This document shows positions 35,849-45,376 of a stretch of DNA of 64,000 nt, piece after piece. Under the pieces are notes generated by a model. The model saw only the letters and a list, made by a program, of their open reading frames with translations. It did not search any database and was not told the DNA's origin. The position numbers and the translations under genes were made by a program. The stretch is from Holophagae bacterium (GTDB taxonomy: Bacteria; Acidobacteriota; Holophagae; Acanthopleuribacterales; Acanthopleuribacteraceae). The DNA is taken from contig JAJCXM010000032.1 in NCBI GenBank assembly GCA_029263455.1, positions 221,290 to 285,289 of the forward strand. Reading direction: 5' to 3'. The stretch's first letter is position 1. The number at the start of each line of letters is the position of its first letter.

Positions 35849-38281
35849 TTGGCAGGTTTTGTTCGTTCGCTGGCACTATTTCGCAAGATCCATCGGGCGA
35901 TATATTTTGTTGCTGCGGTTGGTTTAGTCGCGCTGACACCGATTGCTTGTGTATCCGAAAAGAATCAAATAGGCAGAATTGATTGTCTGTCCCTTCTCGA
36001 TGTAGGCCCCGAAGAATTAAGGCCATTTTCACGTATTGATTTCTCTAGTGACGAGAGTTTCGAGCTGCCTTGGTCATCCGGAATTGCAGATCTTGGCATT
36101 GACAATGGCGCGCTTGTCGGTCAAACGAGAAACACCGAATGCTTTTTCGTCGTTGATTTGCGCGATCAAGCTTTTGACATTGGGTTGGCATTAAAGGCGG
36201 ATGCCAAGCTTGAGATATCTGAACGTTCGGTCATGACCATCTATCCGCTGGAATCATTTGATGCAGCATTGGCCCTGGATAACTTGACTGAAATGGGTGA
36301 AGATTTAGCCATCAGCATGACGTTGGTGGCCAGTCCATTGTTGAATTATTCTGTAGCTGTCAATCCGGGTTCAACACACAATGAACCCTTTCTTGCCCGC
36401 TACCTAATGATCAAACTGGAAACGCCCAATTTTGCTCACTTTGCCATAAAAAGTCTGCATTTTGAGTTGGGACGACCCGAGCCCCAGGCTGGCGAATCTT
36501 GGGCGACGCTGCTGGAACGAGGGTCGGTTTTCAGGCGCGGACTAGCCATGCAAGCGCCGGCCACCATTGAGTTCTCTGCTCAATTAGGTGAATTTCCTTG
36601 GTTGGATGTGGCTCTTGGTGTGACCGACAGTGGTCCTGTTACATTTGAGATATTTGCACACCAAGAACGAGGGGCATGGACGCGTATTTGCAAGCAAACC
36701 GTGTCAGAGACGCAAAGCTGGCGTGAATTGAGATTGGATCTACGACTCTTTGCCAATCGATTAACGGAATTCAAATTCTCAGCCTCAGCTATCCATGAAA
36801 ATGCGTTGTCTTATTGGGGATCTCCCACTATCCGGCATTCGTTGATGAAGGCTCAGTCACAATCGACACCACAAGGTGTGGTGCTTGTTTTGATGGATAC
36901 GCTACGTAAAGATCATGTCGGTGCCTACGGCTACCATCGTCGCACATCACCAAATTTCGACTCGTTAGCCGCCGAAGGCGTTTTGTTTGAGGACGCGATT
37001 TCGCAGGCTTCTTGGACGAAGGTGTCTGTGCCTTCAACGTTAACATCTACCTATCCGCAGTCCATGAATGTGGTAACTCAGACAGATGCGATTCCGTCAT
37101 CCATGGTGACGCTGGCAGAGGTTTTTCAAAAAGCGGGCTACGCAACCATTGGTACTTCGGCGGTTCCCTTTACCGGGCGCACAAGTAATCTTCATCAAGG
37201 TTTAGATGTACTTCACGAGATCGGTTCTTTGGGCCTCTCGCGCGATATGCGCTCAAAAACGGCTAGACCTTTTAATGAGGTATTATTGAATTGGCTGGAC
37301 GATCACCATGATGTGCCATTTTTTGCGTTTCTCCATATCATGGATCCTCATCTACCCTATGAACCTGCGCCACCTTGGAATTCTTTGTGGACGCCAAATC
37401 CGAATTTGGATTTTCAGGCTTTAAACAAAAAGGTCAGACCATTCATAAAAGATCGCTATATGCAGCAAATGGGCTTACCCACTCGTAGCGATCTTATCGA
37501 TGCCGGCATAGATGCTGATGCGTATCTGGCACATGAATTGGCGTGGTACGACGGTTCGATTAAAGGCTCAGATGTGGAACTGGGCCGATTAATTGAACAT
37601 CTTGAAAGGCTAGAGATTGCTGATGATACGTTAGTCGTCGTGTTCAGTGATCACGGAGAAGAGTTTCTCGACCATGGGGGCCGTTTCCACGAAAGACATG
37701 TGTATGGCGAACTCATCAATGTGCCGTTAATCATGAATTGGCCCAACGGAATTTCACCTCACACCTTGATAAGTTCCACCAGTCAACTTGTGGATTTAGG
37801 ACCGACGATTCTCGATTTATGCAATTTGGATATTCCTTCAGATTGGCAAGGCGATAGTCTCAAGCCTCTCATGTTTGACGACGAAGAATATGCAAAAATT
37901 CGCGCTCGACTTGCGACTAAACCTGCTTTTGCTCACTGGGAGAGGCCAAGCCCCAAGCAATACGAGACTTATGGCAACAGTAGTGCAGTAATTTATGGCG
38001 GATGGAAATTGATTCACCATCAACCCGCTCTTGCCAACGGTCAGATTTACCAATTGTTTGACCATTTGAATGATCCACTGGATCAAATCGATGTCTCCAA
38101 TGAGAACACAAGTTTGGTCGCGGAACTGACGGATCGTCTGAATGCCTTTCGCCAATGGGCTGAGGCGGCGCAAGTCGTAGCGGAACCTAGAACCCATATT
38201 GACGGTCTAACTGATCAGGAACAGAGTGAGTTAACCGTCGAAGAAATCGAAGTATTACGAAGTCTCGGGTACGTGCACTGA
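35849..38281 (+). CDS. Sulfatase-superfamily protein, exported or membrane-anchored
   Basis: An 810-residue protein. A hydrophobic segment (residues ~13-32, ending ACV) may be a signal, anchor or weak lipobox. Residues ~35-340 are a beta-rich region with no clear family; ~345-720 form an alkaline-phosphatase/sulfatase fold: metal motif VLVLMDTLRKDHVGAYGY, then SVPSTLTS at Ser393, FLHIMDPHLPYEPAP, and VVVFSDHGEEFLDHGG. Sulfatases need a Cys or Ser matured to formylglycine within C/S-x-P-x-R; here the Arg is missing (S-V-P-S-T), so this may be a phosphatase, transferase or non-formylglycine member. Start TTG at 35849, with a poor ribosome site between terminator and start. Confidence 0.8.
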   Translation: MAGFVRSLALFRKIHRAIYFVAAVGLVALTPIACVSEKNQIGRIDCLSLLDVGPEELRPFSRIDFSSDESFELPWSSGIADLGIDNGALVGQTRNTECFFVVDLRDQAFDIGLALKADAKLEISERSVMTIYPLESFDAALALDNLTEMGEDLAISMTLVASPLLNYSVAVNPGSTHNEPFLARYLMIKLETPNFAHFAIKSLHFELGRPEPQAGESWATLLERGSVFRRGLAMQAPATIEFSAQLGEFPWLDVALGVTDSGPVTFEIFAHQERGAWTRICKQTVSETQSWRELRLDLRLFANRLTEFKFSASAIHENALSYWGSPTIRHSLMKAQSQSTPQGVVLVLMDTLRKDHVGAYGYHRRTSPNFDSLAAEGVLFEDAISQASWTKVSVPSTLTSTYPQSMNVVTQTDAIPSSMVTLAEVFQKAGYATIGTSAVPFTGRTSNLHQGLDVLHEIGSLGLSRDMRSKTARPFNEVLLNWLDDHHDVPFFAFLHIMDPHLPYEPAPPWNSLWTPNPNLDFQALNKKVRPFIKDRYMQQMGLPTRSDLIDAGIDADAYLAHELAWYDGSIKGSDVELGRLIEHLERLEIADDTLVVVFSDHGEEFLDHGGRFHERHVYGELINVPLIMNWPNGISPHTLISSTSQLVDLGPTILDLCNLDIPSDWQGDSLKPLMFDDEEYAKIRARLATKPAFAHWERPSPKQYETYGNSSAVIYGGWKLIHHQPALANGQIYQLFDHLNDPLDQIDVSNENTSLVAELTDRLNAFRQWAEAAQVVAEPRTHIDGLTDQEQSELTVEEIEVLRSLGYVH

Positions 38282-38500
38282 GTGACCGTTTGCATGTACG
38301 CTCTCAACCAACTCTTTGCATCAATCAAACCTGCAGAATCGTTATTGAGAATACCAAGTGTTGGACGTGTAAAACTATCTTGCCCGCGGACGGGTTGGCG
38401 TGGTGATGGTTATAAAACAGTCAATTAAGGAAGCCTCCGTTTTGACTGGTAACTCTGTGGACTGATACCCAACGTGGGTTGTTAGTCGGTTTTCGATCAT

Positions 38501-41098
38501 TTAACGATTTAACATCCTGCGAAGCTCATTAACTTCATGCTTGAGTTCATCAATCATGTCTTGTTGTTCCTGCATAGCTTTTACCAAGGGCACGACGAAC
38601 TGGCTATATCTCAAGCCGTACGGCGTTTGCAGATTAGCCGGGACGTCAACGCCATCGAACTCCATGCCCAGTTGCTTGACGATAGCTTCCACTTCCTGAG
38701 CAATGAATCCGCTGCGAACCCCGGAAAGCTGCGTTTGTGATTTTGATGAGCGCGAAGATTCTGGGTTCAAGAAACGCTGCACCGCGCTAACGTCGACACG
38801 GTAAGTGACAGGCCGCAGGGCGCGTACAAAGTCCATTCCAGTAACGTTTTCGTTAATCTCAGTCTTGAATCGTCCATCTGATAACGATGACCATGCGACT
38901 TGTCCGCCAATGCTTGTCATACCCGCGTCTCCGATTCGCGACTGATTGGAAGCTGTCGCCACGCAAAGGTCACCGATCGTTACGGTGTTGGAGAGCCCAT
39001 TGCTTGAAGGACCTGACGATCGGCCAATGGCCGTATGGTAACTGCCCGTCGCATTAACCGATAAAGCGTCATAGCCGAGCGCAGTGTTATTGTTTCCAAT
39101 GGTGTTGTTGTCCAGTGATTGACGTCCCGTGGCTACGTTGTAATTGCCGGACGTATTTCTCAATAATGCTTCCCTTCCAATGGCCGTATTGTCATCACCA
39201 CCGGAATTTAATCCCAAGGCTTGATAGCCAATGGCCGTATTGTCATTTCCGTCTGTATTACCTGTAAGCGCGTCAATGCCCACTGCTGTGTTTCTCTGAC
39301 CGACGCTATTAGCGCTTAAGCTGCCTCTGCCAATTGCCACGTTTTCTTCGCCACTGGTGTTGCTATCTAGGGCATAGGCTCCTATGGCGACGTTATCACT
39401 TCCAGACGTATTGGTGAGCATGGTTCCGATGCCGATGGCAACATTGTTTGCCCCGGTAAGATTGTTAAGCAGGGATTCGAATCCTAAAGCGCTATTGCCA
39501 AAACCACTCGTGTTGGCCATAAGTGACTTGGCGCCGATAGCCGTGCTTTTGTCGTCTGTGTGGTTTGTCAATGCTTGCTGACCAATGGCGGTATTCATCG
39601 TGCCTGTAGAATTAGCCTTTAGTGCTAAGACACCGATAGCGGTATTGTTCGTACCGGTAGAGTTGTTTTGCAGAGCTCGATCGCCGATGCCAGTATTTTC
39701 GTAACCTTGTGTATTGGATAACAAGGCTTGCGCACCCATGGCCGTATTTGAATAACCTATGGAGTTGTTACGCAATGACTGCCTTCCCTGGGCGGTGTTG
39801 GAGCTGCCTTGCGTATTCATCAATAACGATTCTGACCCGCTGGCCGTATTCGAGTTGCCGCTAGAGTTTGTTGAAAGGGCATTGTGCCCTGTCGCAGTAT
39901 TGTCATCGCCAGTAAGATTGTAAATAAGAGTCTGATGTCCAGTTCCGGTGTTTCGATGACCGCTGGTGTTGGCTGCCAATGAGTAGGATCCAAATGCCGA
40001 GTTACCGATGCCAGACGTGTTGTTGGCCATGGCTAGAGTGCCCATCGCACAGTTTTCACTTCCACTAATGTTGGCGCCCAATGCAAAATAGCCTACGGCT
40101 GTGTTGTCATTGCCTGTCGTGTTGGCAGCCAAACCATTGCGGCCAAAGGCAACATTGCGACTACCTGTTGTATTAGAGAAAAGAGCCGCATAACCAACAG
40201 CCGTGTTTTCCTCACCTGATGTGTTGAAGTTCATGCCCGATCCGCCAATCGCGGTATTGAAGTCACCGGTCGTGTTCCTTGTTAGGGACGCGAATCCGAA
40301 TGCTGTATTGTCATCTCCCGAGCTATTGGTAAACATGGAGCTTGCGCCTATGGCGGTATTCTTGTTACCGACGTTCGCCTTTAGTGCCCGATGCCCAATT
40401 GCGGTGTTATCACTGCCCGAGGTATTGGCATTGAGCGCATCCCAACCGACTGCGGTATTGAAGTTCCCTGTACCATCGTTGGCTAATCCCGCTCCCATTC
40501 CCACAAAAATGGAGCTCCCTAAACTCGAAGTGGATAACTTCCCACCGACCCAATCGCCTTGCGTGTTAATGACACTACCGGCCCCGACTACCGAATAACT
40601 GCTGCCCATAACATCGAGACTAACTAGATTACCCACTAAGAAATGGGCAACTTGGGCAAGGTATGAGGCGTCTACACCTGGTATCTGTTGGTTGAGCTTG
40701 TTTATGAGGAGATCCTCTTTTTCACCAACATGAACGGCATCACGCCGTGGGAATAATTGATATGGACCTAACTCACCAAATTCTGTTTGGATCAATACCC
40801 AAATGGTACTTCTCATCATGATCTCTTGAGGAATAGTTTGTCCGGTAGCGCCGCAAATCAGAATTGCTTGGTCTTGGATCCACCAAACTTTTTCGCCAGC
40901 TTCTCGATGAATGGGCTCTCCATTAGGTTGAGGCATATAGATCACCTCCACCCAAAACTCGGACCCAACATCAAATCCATGTGATAGCTCCAGTTTTAAG
41001 GGCAATACCTTGGGACCAGGTGCTGGCAACAATTCGTTGGCCCATATGTTGAGATGGGCAAGAAGGCACAAAAGCATTGAGATCTTTAGGTTGTACAT
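38501..41098 (-). CDS. YadA-head-like repeat fibre with C-terminal S74 chaperone
   Basis: An 865-residue exported protein. Signal peptide 1-20; residues 21-210 are a unique beta-rich head or base; 214-687 are 28 tandem 17-residue units of consensus NTAIGxxALxxNTSGxx plus a partial unit, resembling the left-handed beta-roll of YadA/Hia trimeric adhesin heads; 735-840 form an S74 intramolecular chaperone with Ser740 and Lys745 (SDGRFK) for self-cleavage and RYSQFVVPLVKA; 840-865 is a coiled coil (MIDELKHEVNELRRMLNR). There is no YadA membrane anchor. Expected: trimer folds with help of the chaperone, which then cuts itself off. GAGGAAATAC lies before the ATG. Host-surface or matrix adhesion is inference. 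Confidence 0.88.
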   Translation of the reverse strand: MYNLKISMLLCLLAHLNIWANELLPAPGPKVLPLKLELSHGFDVGSEFWVEVIYMPQPNGEPIHREAGEKVWWIQDQAILICGATGQTIPQEIMMRSTIWVLIQTEFGELGPYQLFPRRDAVHVGEKEDLLINKLNQQIPGVDASYLAQVAHFLVGNLVSLDVMGSSYSVVGAGSVINTQGDWVGGKLSTSSLGSSIFVGMGAGLANDGTGNFNTAVGWDALNANTSGSDNTAIGHRALKANVGNKNTAIGASSMFTNSSGDDNTAFGFASLTRNTTGDFNTAIGGSGMNFNTSGEENTAVGYAALFSNTTGSRNVAFGRNGLAANTTGNDNTAVGYFALGANISGSENCAMGTLAMANNTSGIGNSAFGSYSLAANTSGHRNTGTGHQTLIYNLTGDDNTATGHNALSTNSSGNSNTASGSESLLMNTQGSSNTAQGRQSLRNNSIGYSNTAMGAQALLSNTQGYENTGIGDRALQNNSTGTNNTAIGVLALKANSTGTMNTAIGQQALTNHTDDKSTAIGAKSLMANTSGFGNSALGFESLLNNLTGANNVAIGIGTMLTNTSGSDNVAIGAYALDSNTSGEENVAIGRGSLSANSVGQRNTAVGIDALTGNTDGNDNTAIGYQALGLNSGGDDNTAIGREALLRNTSGNYNVATGRQSLDNNTIGNNNTALGYDALSVNATGSYHTAIGRSSGPSSNGLSNTVTIGDLCVATASNQSRIGDAGMTSIGGQVAWSSLSDGRFKTEINENVTGMDFVRALRPVTYRVDVSAVQRFLNPESSRSSKSQTQLSGVRSGFIAQEVEAIVKQLGMEFDGVDVPANLQTPYGLRYSQFVVPLVKAMQEQQDMIDELKHEVNELRRMLNR
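39038..40459 (-). repeat. 28 tandem 51-bp coding repeats
   Basis: DNA that encodes the 17-residue units of the fibre protein. Units 2 and 18 are 16 residues long. The repeats are diverged at DNA level while the pattern N-T-A-x-G-x-x-A/S-L-x-x-N-T/S-x-G is kept, which points to selection on the protein fold instead of recent expansion. Confidence 0.9.
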
Positions 41099-41244
41099 GT
41101 ATTTCCTCAGCGGTATTTGTTATGAAAGGGCGTTTCATAGACCTACGCGCTGTTCAATAGCTAAAGGGGACAAAAGTCAGGCTAATCAATAGTTGAGCCA
41201 ATATCACATCCCGTTTAGAGTATTGAGAGGATTTGGAGGGCATC

Positions 41245-41640
41245 ATGTCGTTAACTGGGGCTTGTTTCTGCGGGCAAGTGACTTATCGAATTGATGGAGA
41301 ACTAACGGACGCGCGTTCGTGTCACTGTTCTCGCTGTCGCAAAGCGTTTAGTGCGCAAGCTTCTGCGTATGCGCTTGTCAATCCTGCCGAATTTCAATGG
41401 TTAACTGGTGAGGACCAGTTGACTACTTATGCAAGTCAAGCGGGTTTCGGGCTGCGCTTCTGCCGCGTTTGTGGCTCAACTTTATGTGGTATCCATGACG
41501 GCGAAGTGCATGGCATCACCTTGGGATGCCTCAATGAAGATCCTAAGATACAACTCACTAGACACATTTACGTGGATTCAAAAGCCAGTTGGGAACAGAT
41601 AGCCGAAGGCGTACCGCAATTTGCCAATGGCCAAGAATGA
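41245..41640 (+). CDS. GFA/CENP-V domain zinc protein
   Basis: A 131-residue cytoplasmic protein of the glutathione-dependent formaldehyde-activating (GFA) family. Zinc ligands: CFCGQV (Cys7, Cys9), SCHCSRCRKAFSAQ in the centre, and FCRVCGSTL. Family members include glutathione-formaldehyde condensing enzymes and many of unknown activity. Start ATG at 41245 with GGAGGG four bases upstream; an upstream TTG frame is less likely. The stop overlaps the start region of the 5-FTHF cyclo-ligase gene by 14 bp. Confidence 0.9.
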   Translation: MSLTGACFCGQVTYRIDGELTDARSCHCSRCRKAFSAQASAYALVNPAEFQWLTGEDQLTTYASQAGFGLRFCRVCGSTLCGIHDGEVHGITLGCLNEDPKIQLTRHIYVDSKASWEQIAEGVPQFANGQE

Positions 41641-42217
41641 GTTTGTGAATAAGCGGCAGCTGAGGACGCAGCTCAGGACCAAATTGGCCGCTTTAACCCA
41701 AGCGCAACGACAAAAAGCGGCAGATGCGGCTGGCCACCGTGTTGTTGAATTTATGGAACATCGCCAGATCCGTTCACTGCTCTGCTGTTTGTCGTTTGGT
41801 GATGAAATCGATACATGGGGGCTCGTACAACGATTAATTGAGTCTGGTCGACGAATCTATGTGCCGCGAACGAACGATGATGGTTTAAGCGTTCATAGTT
41901 ATCCCTGTGATTTAGAGACTCTCCACTTTGGCCTGAGGCAACCAACCCAGCAGTCGGTACGCATGCCGGAATCTGAGGTGATGGACAATATCGACGCATG
42001 CCTGCTTTTAGGACTTGGATTCGATGCCCGAGGTTACCGCTTGGGCTATGGACGTGGATATTTTGATCGTTTTCTGATGCGGCACAGGCTTGTTGCCATT
42101 GGACTGGCGTTTGAATGTCAACTTGTACCAGCTGTTCCTGTGGAACCCCATGACATTCCAATGACGGCGATCATTACTGAAGGTGAGTTAAGGGTGATGA
42201 AGGAAAGCCTTCGTTGA
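41627..42217 (+). CDS. 5-formyltetrahydrofolate cyclo-ligase
   Basis: About 196 residues. It turns 5-formyl-THF into 5,10-methenyl-THF with ATP, rescuing a dead-end folate. Family marks: N-terminal KRQLRTQLRTKLAALT, CCLSFGDEIDT, and the signature GLGFDARGYRLGYGRGYFDR with the ATP-binding GYGRGYxDR loop. Start ATG at 41627 lies inside the GFA gene, so translation is coupled. The pairing of a formaldehyde-type and a one-carbon gene suggests a one-carbon housekeeping role. Confidence 0.94.
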   Translation: MAKNEFVNKRQLRTQLRTKLAALTQAQRQKAADAAGHRVVEFMEHRQIRSLLCCLSFGDEIDTWGLVQRLIESGRRIYVPRTNDDGLSVHSYPCDLETLHFGLRQPTQQSVRMPESEVMDNIDACLLLGLGFDARGYRLGYGRGYFDRFLMRHRLVAIGLAFECQLVPAVPVEPHDIPMTAIITEGELRVMKESLR

Positions 42218-42296
42218 TCTCACGACATCTCTTTTTGATTTTCAGATACTTGCGATACGTCCTTTGCCGAGTCGAACACGCTGGACTGAACCCGGA

Positions 42297-42329
42297 TAAA
42301 AAAAGAGCGCGGAGCCTTGGCTCCGCGCT
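42297..42329 (-). terminator. Terminator of TonB receptor gene
   Basis: On the minus strand an 11-bp perfect stem (AGCGCGGAGCC with GGCTCCGCGCT) is followed by TTTTTTT. It ends the leftward receptor gene 20 bp after its stop codon. Confidence 0.9.
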
Positions 42330-42349
42330 GTGTTATTGGAAGTTAGTGT

Positions 42350-45300
42350 TTAGAACTGGAATCGTGCACCGACACGTAAGGTTCGGCCTACCTGGTATTC
42401 GGTAGGTTTACCATAGGTATCGCTTTCGACTGACAGTCCGTTGGCGTTATACCAGTCGGAAAGTTCGGAGACGTTGTTGAATCGACCTTCGATCCAGGAG
42501 TAATAACGATTGGCATAAATGATGGCGTCATTGTGTTCGTCGCCAGTGTTTGGAGAAGCTTGACCTTGGTTCCACTCCCAATGATCTTCAGAAGCATCGA
42601 TATCAGCGCTGGAGAACTGGTCATCGAGTTCTGTAGCCGATTGCAGGTCAAGAACATTGAAAATGTCTAAATAAACACCCAACTTGTAACGCTGAGCAAT
42701 ATTGAACTCATAGTCGAACTTGAGGTCCAATTGGGTGAAGTCAGGTACTTGTCCCGCGGATCCGCGAGGCAGGAGATGAAATTCACTGTAAGCGCCGTTT
42801 CCTGTGTCCGGGTTACCGAGTGCATCCAACCCTTTACCAGAAAGGTAACGGAAAGATGCACCAATATTTAGACCAAAATCGGCGGTATATGAGCCGTCGA
42901 GTTTGATTCGGTGGCGTCGATGTTGAGGCAATAGTCCTTCGCCATTGACGGTCGTAGAAGGAATGTCGAATAGAGCAGTGATGCCAGGATCAACCTGCGT
43001 TCCAAGCACACTGCCAATGTAGTTACCCTTGGTTGAGCTGTGGACATAAGAAGCTTGGAATTGATAGTTATTGGAGAATCGCTTTTGCAGCAAGAACTCG
43101 TAACCGTTGTAATCGCGTGTCAATGTGGGGAAACCGACTTGCTCGGGGCTAAGTGTTGCTGTTTCGCCGGGTGCGACGCTGACGAAATTCTCTTGGAAAT
43201 CATAGAATTCCAAACTGTTGTTTGGGTCGGCATTGGTAAAGGTGATGGGTCCACCTGGGTTGCCTATGATGTAGTTATTACCCGCATCAAATGAGATGTC
43301 CTCGATGGCGTCGTTGAGTTTGCGATTGATGTATTTGAAGCCAACAACCCAATTGGGCTTAAATTCCCAGTCGACACCGAGAATGATCTCGTCATGATTG
43401 GTGGCTTTAGAGTTAGGGTCGATGGATGTGAATCCGCTTCCGAAATCTAATTCGAGAAATGGATCTTGAGTTGAGATTAGTCGCTGAACATCCGCTTCAG
43501 TCCAGTCGGCTACGGCCGTTGGCGTTAATTCATCAAAACTATAGTATTGGAAGAAGAGAATCTCAGGAGCTGCGGCTCGGTTGTTTATGTCCATTGGCAG
43601 AGATTGAAAATAGCGACCATAATGGCCGTATGCTTTTGAACTGCCATCGCCAAGGAAGTCCCAAGTAACGCCAATACGGGGTGCTAGGTTGTCATCAAAT
43701 GTGTGATATGTTCCGCCAGTCGAGTTCAGTAATTCCTGTTCTTCGTATCGTAATCCCAGGTTTACCGATAAATTGTTAGTCACTGTCCAGCTATCTTGTA
43801 CAAATAGTGATGTGTAAGCGTTTTCAGTTTTTGCGTACTGTGGGCTGATTCGCTCAAAATCTCCGTTTGCGTTGACACGAGCAAATGTTCTAACTCTTAA
43901 TGACGAGTTGAGGATCCGCGCATTACCCAAACCTGAATAGTCACGTGCGTCTGCAAAGGATGTCTCTTCATATTGAGCTCCGATTTTTAGATTGTGATTG
44001 TAAAAATAGGCGCCCAATTTGATTGTAATATCAGATCGCTCTGCGTCAGAATTCTCCAAGAATCCCACTCCTCCTATATCGTAGATTGAGCTACCCACAA
44101 AACGAAATATTCGAGATAGATTATTACCATTAGCGGCGGAATCATTGCGCCCTTGCTGTGATAATGCATAGTGAGCGTCTAATGTGAAGGTATCGTTAAG
44201 AATGGATTGCCATTGCAGCACGTAGTTGTCGCTGTCAAATTTCGTCACGCTGTCGGAATTCTGTGTTCCTGTTGCGTCGCGAAAAATGGCTTCTTGGGGT
44301 TCACCGAATGCAGAAAAGACCAAGTTGTTGCTTTGATTCAACTGATAAGTGAGTTTAACGCTCCACTTATCAATCGTACGTTCTTGGAACTTGGTTTCTG
44401 ATTCGCCACGAAGTTGTTGGAAGTTTGTTGTTGAGCCTGGCAGATTGTCAGAAGGCACGGTGTTGATGCGCTCAATATCGGTTGGGTTGAAGCCCGCAAA
44501 GAACCACAGGCGATCTTTGATGAGCGGGCCGCCTAGCGTGAAGCCGATGTCACTTTCGTTTCGTCCTAGTTCCGTCGCCCCAGCTGGAGGCGTAAAACGC
44601 GCGCTGGCAGACATATCCCGATCACGTAGATAGGTGAATACCGAACCACTAAAGTCGTTGCCGCCACTCTTGGTGAGCACATTGAGTATGCCACCCGTCG
44701 CACGACCGTATTCTGCTTCATAGCCACCGGTTTTTACTTGTACTTCTTGCACGAAGTCAAAGTTAAGGTTTGAATATTGATCACCTAGCTCGATGCCCGA
44801 TACGTTGACACCATTAAAGATGAATTGATTCTCGGGGCCAGTGGATCCATTAATAGAATAAGTATTTGATGAATCTAGATCACCAACGCCGGGAGCGAGG
44901 TCAAAGATGGATGCCACCGATCGACCAGTTGGGATTTTGCTGAAGAACTCTTCGTTGAAGTTTGCGCCAGCCGTTGTCGAAGTCGGGTCGATGGCCGGCA
45001 AATCTGCTGTGACGACCATGGCTTCTTCCTGGGCTTGAAGCCGCATTGAAATATTAGCCTGCGTAGTCGCATCAAGCTTCACGACGATTTTTGTCTTGTG
45101 GGTATGGAATCCTGCCATGGTAGCAGTTAACTCATACGCACCCGGAGGTATGAATACCAAGCGGAATTCGCCGTCCGCGTCTGAGACAGTTTGACGAGTT
45201 CCCTGCAGGTTTGCACTTTGGACGCTAACCGTCACGCCAGGAAGCGTTTCGTTGTTCGCGTCGGTAACGCGTCCGACGATTTGCGAGTCACTCGCAAGCA

Positions 45301-45376
45301 GAGTCGAAGAAATTAGGAACACCAGACTGGTAAATACAAGTCGTTGGTGTATTAGGCATTTGGAAAACCGAAACAT
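42350..45376 (-). CDS. Oar-type TonB-dependent outer-membrane receptor
   Basis: A 1008-residue receptor. Signal peptide 1-28 (LVFTSLVFLISSTLLAS); carboxypeptidase-regulatory Ig-like domain ~32-110 (IVGRVTDANNETLPGVTVSV, PPGAYELTATMAGF); plug domain ~125-235 (RSVASIFDLAPGV, SINGSTGPENQFIFNGVNV, GGYEAEYGRATGGILNVLTK); then a 22-strand-type barrel ending with RTLRVGARFQF, where the terminal Phe is the usual BAM signal. No clear TonB-box sequence is identified. Ligands of this Oar class are often peptides or glycans. AAGGAG lies seven bases before the ATG. An ASPIC/UnbV fragment upstream suggests a former CRTAC1-type partner. A strong terminator follows. Confidence 0.94.
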   Translation of the reverse strand: MFRFSKCLIHQRLVFTSLVFLISSTLLASDSQIVGRVTDANNETLPGVTVSVQSANLQGTRQTVSDADGEFRLVFIPPGAYELTATMAGFHTHKTKIVVKLDATTQANISMRLQAQEEAMVVTADLPAIDPTSTTAGANFNEEFFSKIPTGRSVASIFDLAPGVGDLDSSNTYSINGSTGPENQFIFNGVNVSGIELGDQYSNLNFDFVQEVQVKTGGYEAEYGRATGGILNVLTKSGGNDFSGSVFTYLRDRDMSASARFTPPAGATELGRNESDIGFTLGGPLIKDRLWFFAGFNPTDIERINTVPSDNLPGSTTNFQQLRGESETKFQERTIDKWSVKLTYQLNQSNNLVFSAFGEPQEAIFRDATGTQNSDSVTKFDSDNYVLQWQSILNDTFTLDAHYALSQQGRNDSAANGNNLSRIFRFVGSSIYDIGGVGFLENSDAERSDITIKLGAYFYNHNLKIGAQYEETSFADARDYSGLGNARILNSSLRVRTFARVNANGDFERISPQYAKTENAYTSLFVQDSWTVTNNLSVNLGLRYEEQELLNSTGGTYHTFDDNLAPRIGVTWDFLGDGSSKAYGHYGRYFQSLPMDINNRAAAPEILFFQYYSFDELTPTAVADWTEADVQRLISTQDPFLELDFGSGFTSIDPNSKATNHDEIILGVDWEFKPNWVVGFKYINRKLNDAIEDISFDAGNNYIIGNPGGPITFTNADPNNSLEFYDFQENFVSVAPGETATLSPEQVGFPTLTRDYNGYEFLLQKRFSNNYQFQASYVHSSTKGNYIGSVLGTQVDPGITALFDIPSTTVNGEGLLPQHRRHRIKLDGSYTADFGLNIGASFRYLSGKGLDALGNPDTGNGAYSEFHLLPRGSAGQVPDFTQLDLKFDYEFNIAQRYKLGVYLDIFNVLDLQSATELDDQFSSADIDASEDHWEWNQGQASPNTGDEHNDAIIYANRYYSWIEGRFNNVSELSDWYNANGLSVESDTYGKPTEYQVGRTLRVGARFQF

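Noticed and set aside
39038..40459. CRISPR array
   Set aside because: The 51-bp period is inside one open frame and units are diverged with no constant repeat or spacers; it is protein repeat DNA.
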